Below, in pieces: positions 57,735 through 64,000 of a DNA stretch of 64,000 nucleotides. Below the pieces are notes generated by a model, which had not been told where the DNA came from, did no database searches, and saw only the letters and a list, made by a program, of their open reading frames with translations. The position numbers and the translations under genes were made by a program. How positions within the stretch are numbered: position 1 is the first letter of the stretch; each line of letters starts with the position of its first letter. The stretch comes from Gonapodya prolifera JEL478 (Eukaryota; Monoblepharomycota; Monoblepharidomycetes; Monoblepharidales; Gonapodyaceae). Location: positions 848,910 through 912,909 of the forward strand of contig KQ965736.1 in NCBI GenBank assembly GCA_001574975.1, in the 5' to 3' direction.

Positions 57735-60393
57735 TCATAGCAGCATCACCAATGGGTTCTCAATGTACTTTTTGAAAGCATTCAACCACTGAGCTGCAAC
57801 AGCTCCATCAACCACCTAAAAATTTCATGAGTATTGCAGCTTACCATACCAGAATACTAATTCGGCACGTACCCGATGATCCGAGCTGAGCGTTACATTC
57901 ATTGTTGAAACCGCGACAAATCCTTTCGGAGCTGTCTCGTCGAGGATAAGTTTTTGTTTCGTTGCACCAATGGCGAGGATTGCGGACTGCGGGGGGTTGA
58001 TGATGGCCGTGAATTGCTCAACGCCGAACATTCCAAGGTTCGAAATGGTGAATGTGCCACCCTGCGTCAGCCGGCAACTCTGTGAGTAACAAAAAGATGA
58101 CTCTTCATCGGCGAGATGCTCCATTCTCACCTGAAACTCCTCCGGCTTCAACTTGTTCACCCTAGCTCTCTCTGCCAATTCTTTAACTTTATTGGAAATA
58201 CTGCCAAGGCCAGTGGTGTCGGCATTCTTAACGATCGGGGTGATCAACCCATTTTCGGTGGCAACTGCAACCGAGATGTCGACCGAATTGAATCTTGGGA
58301 GACCGGATATGACATCACTCAGCATTATGGTAAACGGATGTGCACACTCACTGACGAATGAATTCTCCCATCCACGCTGAATTCACTGCAGGGACGTCTT
58401 TCAGAGCCAAAGCACAAGCTTTGATGATGAAATCATTGACCGAAAGCTTATATTTTCCAACCGCTTGTGCATTCAGCGTCTTTCGCAGCCTGTAAATTAC
58501 GGACAGGTTAACCTCTGACACAAAAAGGAGCTGCGCTAACGAATCTTACTCAATGATTTTGTCCATTTCAACTTCCATGGTCACATAGTAGTGGGGAAGT
58601 TCCGACTTCGATTGGCTGAGTCGTTGGGCAATAACTTTCCGGACCTGGCTTAACGGAATGTCTGTGAAGTCACTTGTTGGCACCGCGGGAGGAGGTTTCT
58701 TGGTAACAGGTACAGTGGGCTGGACAGGTGCTGCGACTGGGAGTATTAGGACACCGAAATGAGAGCTGTATGGGCTTGAAAACTCACCAGCAGGTTTTGG
58801 AACAAAGCTTTCCACATCTGATTTCAAAACCCTCCCTCCGGGTCCGGTTCCTACAACTTCCGACAGATCGATCCCCCTTTCACCAGCAATCTTTCTGGCC
58901 ACTGGACTGGCGAGTAATCGCCCAACGTGGGACGGTGAAGCCACCGAAGGTGTAGGGGTTCGTTGCGCTGGAGCTGGTTCCGGAGAAGATGGAGTCGTGG
59001 GCGGCGGTGCAGAAGCAGATGGTGTCGGTGCCGCAGGTGCAGGAGCAGAAGCTGCTTCGACGGAGAAGTTCGCAAACTTTGGAAGGTCGTCCTTTTCCGT
59101 TATCAACACTGCCAACGGCTGCGAGCAATAAAACATTAAGCAAGAGCACAAATTACCATATATAGTTAAAGACACTTACAGATCCAACAGCAATGTCTTT
59201 CGAACCAGATGGAATCAGAATTTTCGCAAGGAAACCTTCTTCCTGACACTCGAAGTCCATTTGCGCCTTGTCTGTCTCAATCTCGACTAGTACATCCCCT
59301 GGGGCAATGGAATCGCCTTCCTTTTTCTTCCATTGACCAATATTTCCTGAATGAAATTGAATTAGCAACATAGACCAACGGCACTATTGATTTGGCAAAT
59401 CACCTTGCGACATTGTGGGAGACAAGGCTGGCAGCCCAATGATTGTATGAGGGGGAAAGCTAGACGGAGGGGGTGCCGCAGGTGCGGAAGGAGAAGCAGA
59501 CGGGCTGGACGTTTCCTGAACCGGGGGAGGGGAGGATGCTGATGTGGATCCCCCAGACTCGTAGTTTGCGAAGGCGGACACGCTTTCTTGCTCTTCCACG
59601 ACAACGCAAAGAGGCTAGAGTTAAATTTGGCACTCCGTCAACACCCGTGCGACGAATGTGCCTCGCAGGACTACGTACTTTGCCAACTGCAACGTCCTTC
59701 GATCCAGAGGGAATGAGGATGGCTGCAAGGTATCCGTCGTCCGGCGCTTCAAATTCCATCTTGAATTGTGGTTGTAACTTCAACACAGGATAACGGCACC
59801 AGTGGGAGAGCAAATCTTACCTGCGCCTTGTCAGTTTCAATTTCCACCAGAACATCTCCAGTGCTAATCTTATCGCCTACGATCTTCTTCCACTGACCAA
59901 CGTTTCCTGGGGGGAAGGAAAGTATCGTCTGGGTGTTTCGCGAGGTGATCGATCGGGACGAGATAATCGGAACATACCCTGAGACATCGTAGGGCTCATA
60001 GCTGGCAGGTCTATCACCTTGTGAGGAGGAAGGGCTAGACATGTGATACATTAGCCTCCCAAATAGTAATGCGATCGATGTGGAGTTGATAACTCACTGG
60101 AATAGCTTCGACTTCCTGTAGTCATCGCCAGGGGATGAGCGCGGCGGGGCGCTGAATTTGAGTCAAGACGCCCACTGACCCATCGCGCCTTGTTTCTGGA
60201 GGTGATAGGTGAGAAAACGTTGACCGGGAGACGGCAACCTTTGACAAAACGGTAACACGTACGCGGGGGGCAAACGAGCCGGACAGGACGTCGCCCCGGG
60301 CGCGACACTCAAAATCGACACATGTCTGGTCGAGATGCCCGCAACAGCTGCTCGCGGCAAATTAATGGAGGAGACGTGGGCAAGGGAAAGCAT
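57735..60393 (-). CDS. DLAT: Pyruvate dehydrogenase E2, dihydrolipoamide acetyltransferase
   Basis: Mitochondrial PDH core enzyme that transfers acetyl from lipoyl-Lys to CoA. Thirteen exons: 60263-60393, 60098-60195, 59978-60034, 59821-59906, 59679-59759, 59404-59614, 59180-59346, 58788-59118, 58550-58736, 58352-58489, 58131-58293, 57873-58079, 57735-57815. They total 1938 nt (645 aa), all phases consistent. The presequence is basic and ends GSRSYSTLPPHKV. Two lipoyl domains each carry ETDKAQM(E/D)F with the lipoylated Lys. Ala/Pro-rich linkers follow. The E3/E1-binding domain is [20 protein letters not shown] with [14 protein letters not shown]. The acyltransferase domain has [18 protein letters not shown] and the active-site [13 protein letters not shown], and ends NPLVMLL. 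Confidence 0.95.
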
Positions 60394-60857
60394 GTGGTGT
60401 GATGTGGATTGTAGCCGCGGGGATAATGTACTCGTATGCAGAGGTCGCGCAACGATATTAAGGCGAAGAGCTCCGTGGAGAGAGGGGATCACCGAATGAG
60501 TCTCCTGGCGCAATCGCGATGGGATCACAGAAAATTTTGTGGGGAGGGCGCACCTTCAACCCTTGCGAGGACGACCTTCCAAATCCCCCGACGTCTCTAT
60601 TTTGACCCGATTTCGGGCCGAATTGGCAATCAACCATATTTACAGCAATAATTAAATTGCGAGTACCTGCTATCACAAATTCTCTTCTAATCGCAGGGAT
60701 AGAAAGTTGGAAACATACATACTCTTCCCATGGGACCAAGAATGAAAGAAAAAACAGTATGGGAAAACTCCAAATTTACTTCTCAGTGACAGTGAAGTCA
60801 AGGCATTCATTGGAGGCCTGCCATTACTTCGTTGTTCCACCCGTTTGGAGCCTCAAC
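60394..60857. promoter_or_regulatory. Divergent promoter region, PDH E2 / EMC10
   Basis: 464 bp between divergent starts, AT-rich around 60635-60665. No recognised motif or gene. Confidence 0.35.
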
Positions 60858-61687
60858 ATGCGATTACACGCCATTCTCGTATTCACTCTTCTCATCTGTG
60901 CGAGCGCTTCCGCTGAGCGGATATTGGAGCTTTTCATCCGGCCGGCCTCGTCCTCGACTCTTCTTCATAGAGGGACAATCACCGTCACCGGCCTGGAGCC
61001 CAGCTCAAAGCCATCCGCGCGATTCGAGGAGGCCACGACCAAAGATATGGAACAACCTACTAGCGGCGTGATCGTGGCTGTTCTCAAAGACGAGGAGACT
61101 GGGGAGCAGTGGACGTCTCGGGTCAAGACGGTGAGAGGACATGAGCTTTTCCAGCACATCGTGTCTCTAACACCAGCAACTCACCCTTTTCGCGCCAATT
61201 TGCATCCATTGTGACCGTTGTGGGGTAGTGCTCCACCACAAAACCGGAGCAAGCAGTGATCCACGTCGACGCGGAGGGTCACCTCTATCACTTCGACTTC
61301 TACCTTGACTGCAAAGCCAAATCCTCAAAGGTGAGCCTTTAACACAAGAGAAGCGACAATGCTTCATTGCGGTTTGAGGTTCTTGCAGGGGGTTTCCACA
61401 CAACGGACCTCATCAATCTTCATTATTCGCTGCATCATATTTAGGTCCGTACATCAGTTTCAGTCAATCGACCTTATGATATTATCCGCCCTCGCTATCA
61501 CCGAATCGAGGAGGTGGAGAAGGAAGAGCTCAAAAAGGCCACACAGGATGTCGGCTTTTTCCAAAAGTACTGGGTGTATATCGTGCCATTAGTTGTGCTA
61601 CTGCTGGTTTCAGGTGGAGGCGAGGAGCCACAAGGGCAGGGTGCCCGGCCAGGAGGTGGTGGTGCCGGCGGGGGTGCACGTCGATAG
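60858..61687 (+). CDS. EMC10: ER membrane protein complex subunit 10
   Basis: Lumenal/membrane subunit of the EMC insertase. Exons 60858-61130, 61229-61330 and 61445-61687 sum to 618 nt (205 aa), all phase 0. MRLHAILVFTLLICASASAE is a signal peptide. The lumenal beta-sandwich reads HRGTITVTGLEPSSKPSARF, GVIVAVLKDEETGEQWTSRV, TTKPEQAVIHVDAEGHLYHF and DFYLDCKAKSS. The conserved membrane anchor is DVGFFQKYWVYIVPLVVLLL followed by VSGG, the classic EMC10 end, with a short Gly/Arg-rich cytosolic tail. The start is set by the signal peptide. The stop lies 4 nt from the stop of ALG5 on the other strand. Confidence 0.9.
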
Positions 61688-61691
61688 TGCT

Positions 61692-63066
61692 TTACTGAAG
61701 CCTGGTTGGGACTTGCCAAAAGCCCAAAAGATAGTTCATTCTGATAACAAGGAGGTCAATGGCCATTTTAATAGAATCTCGGCCCAGGGACATTTTGGAG
61801 CCCTTACAATCCACAGAAACATGTCGTAATGAGCTCGTGTTTAATGGACAATTTCGCCAAGCGCTCACCGGAACCTCATGCCAACTAATGGCAATTTCCT
61901 TCACTGGTATTCGCATCATGTCAGCCAGAAGAAGAATTTCAATATCGAAGATCCACCCTTCGACGTGCATTCCGGGAAAGATTTCACAGGCGGCTGGCCT
62001 AGTGAAGAGTTTGAAGCCGCATTGGGTATCTGCGATGTTGGAAATTCCCATCAGGTGAAGATAGGTATGGAAGCCATACATAAGAAAGTTGCGGAGAAAC
62101 GACCGCTGTTTGTTGGGGTGCATCAAAGATTCGTTGGTGTCATACAAGAGTTGTTGCACCATACGTACCTTGACCACCGCTTCCGTTGTCACTAAATGTG
62201 CTCGTGAGCCAACACAGACGGCTCGACCATGTTTATCGCTGGATTTTCGGGCAGCTGCGAGAAGCAGGTCCACGTCCTCGAATCGAGCGGCATCATCCGC
62301 ATCAGCGAATATGACGTACTCTCCACGAGAGTGGAGGATGCCCTGGGATCACACCAAGTAGAATTTCGTAAATGGTCCATTCTAAGCTCGTCCGACGACA
62401 AGGCAGAAACCAACGTACCTGGATGACTGCACCACCCTTCCCGCGATTCTTTTCGAGTGTGAGCACTCGAATGTTTCGAGAGTCTATCTTCATCGCAACA
62501 TCCAGTGCACAATTTGATGTCCCGTCTTTGCTGCCGTCATCAACCACCAGAATTTCAAAAGAGTGTATGGGTACCACATCAGAAGTGCGGTCAGCGTCAT
62601 CCCGTCGAACGTGATTCACAGAGCCATTCGACGACTTCTTGACGCTCAGCTTCGAGGATTGCACACGGCTTTCGAGAAACCGATGCATGTGAAGAAGAGT
62701 GTTTGGGAGTCGCTTTTCCTCGTTGTAGGAAGGCACTACAACAGACAAGGTAACTTCCGCAGAGTGTTTCCCGATGTCAGGTAGTGGCTTCCGCGTCCAA
62801 TCATTTGAGCTTGTAATGGAAGTGCCGGGAGATGATTGAGCATCGCTCATCGATTCGGAGGACTTTGTCATCTTTCGGCGGCGGGGCTTTGTCTCGGGGT
62901 CAGATGGGGAAGGAGAGGTTCGTGCTGTGTCTTTGGTCGAATCCAAATCCGCGTACGTGAGCTCTGATGGTAGGGGGGCCCGTGGGGGCGTCGACAGCAA
63001 AGCTCGTAGCGTTGCGACACCAATCGCAGCGAGGGCGAGGGAAATTATAATGAAATGTTGGAGCAT
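61692..63066 (-). CDS. ALG5: Dolichyl-phosphate beta-glucosyltransferase
   Basis: Makes dolichyl-phosphate-gluc​ose from UDP-glucose at the cytosolic ER face, the donor for terminal glucosylation of the N-glycan precursor. Exons 62419-63066, 62169-62342, 61869-62105 and 61692-61802 sum to 1170 nt (389 aa), all phase 0. The N-terminal anchor is [20 protein letters not shown]. The GT2 fold begins [20 protein letters not shown], then [57 protein letters not shown] (DAD metal site), [45 protein letters not shown] and ISWHEVPGSKMSL. A Ser-rich insertion between anchor and fold, and another after [13 protein letters not shown], lengthen it relative to yeast Alg5. Confidence 0.92.
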
Positions 63067-63742
63067 CACAGGCTGGCAAAGACGGATGACCACAGTTGTC
63101 ACCCTCCCGATAATCAAACTCCAGAAAGTGCACTCGAGTCTCCCCTCCCTCTGCCACAGAGGGGCTTGAATGAAAAGTACAATGAAGAAATGAAAGAATA
63201 ATTGGTGAAACGTTTGTTCGCCCTTTTGTTCACCATTCCATTTCCGCGTTCGGTTCGCAGAAAAATTTAGCGCACAGCTAGTCGCTCTCGGTCTGTTGGC
63301 AAGAAGGGGGGGCATGTGGGGAAAAAGAATGGAAAAATTTGAAGTTTCACTTTGGCTCACAAGCAGGCACGTGCATGACCACAGACTGTTCGCGGAGTCA
63401 GAGGACATCATCCATCCAGTGAATACTCAAGTCGCCACCCTCTTCCCTGGTCAGTTTCTGGCTGCACTTCATCAGAGGACTCGTCGGGAATCCAATCGAC
63501 ACGGCGACTGGACTGGTTGGACTTGTGTCACGTCTGTGCTACTATCAATTTTAGGAAGAACCACAACATACGTCGGACATCATGTCACGGAGTAGATAGA
63601 ACTGCAGGGGAAAGAATCTTCTGGAAACGGATGTTTGGTTGCCTTCTTCGAGTTGCCCTGGAAGCTCACCACAGTTTCTTCTCTTCTCCAACACATTGCC
63701 CTGTTGAACTCGAAATCGTTTTTCAGTGCAAAGGACGTAATC
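63067..63742. promoter_or_regulatory. Divergent intergenic region, ALG5 / RPS4
   Basis: 676 bp, the largest clear gap between two divergent genes here. Expected to hold the strong RPS4 promoter and the ALG5 promoter. Frames within it (such as 63296-63595 plus) show no motif. A pyrimidine-rich stretch is present near 63640-63720. Confidence 0.35.
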
Positions 63743-64000
63743 ATGGCGGTGAGCAGAGCTTGTTCAGCTTCAACTATCTCGTTGTCTCATCGCTTTACAA
63801 CTCGCAGAGAGGACCTAAGAAGCACCTCAAGCGTCTCAATGCTCCCAAGCACTGGATGCTTGACAAGCTCACTGGTACTTGGGCTCCCCGGCCGAGGTGG
63901 GTTCTCAAACGAAAATGTATCTGGTTCTCTTTTGCGTACTGATTGTCTCTGCAGCACTGGTCCCCACAAACTACGGGAATCGCTCCCACTTTTGGTGTTC
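63743..64000 (+). CDS. RPS4: Small-subunit ribosomal protein eS4 (RPS4), N-terminal part, truncated
   Basis: 40S subunit protein. Exon 1 is only 6 nt (63743-63748, ATGGCG = Met-Ala) before a GTGAGC donor. Exon 2 (63808-63896) gives [20 protein letters not shown] and LTGTWAPRP. Exon 3 (from 63955) continues [16 protein letters not shown] to the window edge. These are the invariant opening residues of eS4, so identity and splicing are certain even though most of the gene is outside the window. Confidence 0.95.
   Translation, partial: MAVSRACSASTISLSHRFTTRREDLRSTSSVSMLPSTGCLTSSLVLGLPGRGGFSNENVSGSLLRTDCLCSTGPHKLRESLPLLVF

Noticed and set aside
1-64000. CRISPR arrays, insertion sequences, phage genes, rRNA genes
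   Set aside because: No spaced direct repeats with unique spacers, transposase motifs, phage modules or rRNA-like blocks were seen. tRNA genes were looked for only by eye; a tRNAscan run would settle that.

Overview
The window is eukaryotic nuclear DNA, most likely from a zoosporic early-diverging fungus (chytrid-like). Genes are dense and cut by many short introns, mostly 50-90 nt with GT..AG ends. The ERMES subunit MDM12 points to a fungus or close relative and away from animals. A tubby-like protein and an adenylate kinase 8-like protein fit a lineage that keeps a flagellum. INTS7 (Integrator) and a TMEM94-type P-type ATPase are best known from animals and are unlike ascomycete yeasts. No bacterial operon, phage, transposon, CRISPR array or rRNA gene was seen.

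Layout. 1-2307: 5' part of an unrecognised protein (minus, GC-rich, runs off the left edge). 3284-4527: 3-hydroxyisobutyrate dehydrogenase (minus). 4782-7041: MBOAT lysophospholipid acyltransferase (plus). 7163-10972: class I cyclic-nucleotide phosphodiesterase behind about seven membrane helices (plus). 11212-12668: APRT (minus). 12966-13508: small Cys-rich hypothetical (minus). 13844-15335: decayed leucine-rich-repeat-like gene (minus). 15667-17900: F-box-like protein (plus). 18378-21887: 1000-aa coiled-coil protein (minus). 22043-23437: RCC1-like protein (minus). 23587-29493: TMEM94-type P-ATPase (plus). 29624-32136: DUF4140/DUF4139 protein (plus). 32456-33634: secreted beta-propeller (plus). 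33904-35871: AK8-like protein (minus). 35997-37980: Serinc/TMS1 (plus). 38050-41621: INTS7 (plus). 41710-43116: ZNF830-like (minus). 43494-45240: coiled-coil protein (plus). 45286-45785: tentative small gene (minus). 45902-48234: complex I 75-kDa subunit (plus). 48328-50337: TLDc protein (plus). about 50470-51513: coactosin (minus). 51656-53580: tubby (plus). 53744-55215: MDM12 (minus). 55294-56963: phosphoserine phosphatase (minus). 56960-57577: small hypothetical (minus). 57735-60393: PDH E2 (minus). 60858-61687: EMC10 (plus). 61692-63066: ALG5 (minus). 63743-64000: start of RPS4 (plus, runs off the right edge).

Most genes are housekeeping: mitochondrial energy metabolism (PDH E2, complex I, HIBADH), ER and lipid functions (EMC10, ALG5, MBOAT, MDM12, TMS1, TMEM94), RNA processing (INTS7, ZNF830) and translation (RPS4). 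Many neighbours are divergent over 120-460 bp or convergent over 4-240 bp, so promoters and 3' ends are probably shared or overlapping. The most unusual items are the 7-helix phosphodiesterase, the AK8-like protein that seems to have lost its P-loops, TMEM94 and INTS7 in a fungal genome, and the decayed LRR-like locus. Exon coordinates come from reading splice signals and frame by eye. Where several exons are listed and their lengths sum to a whole number of codons, this is stated.
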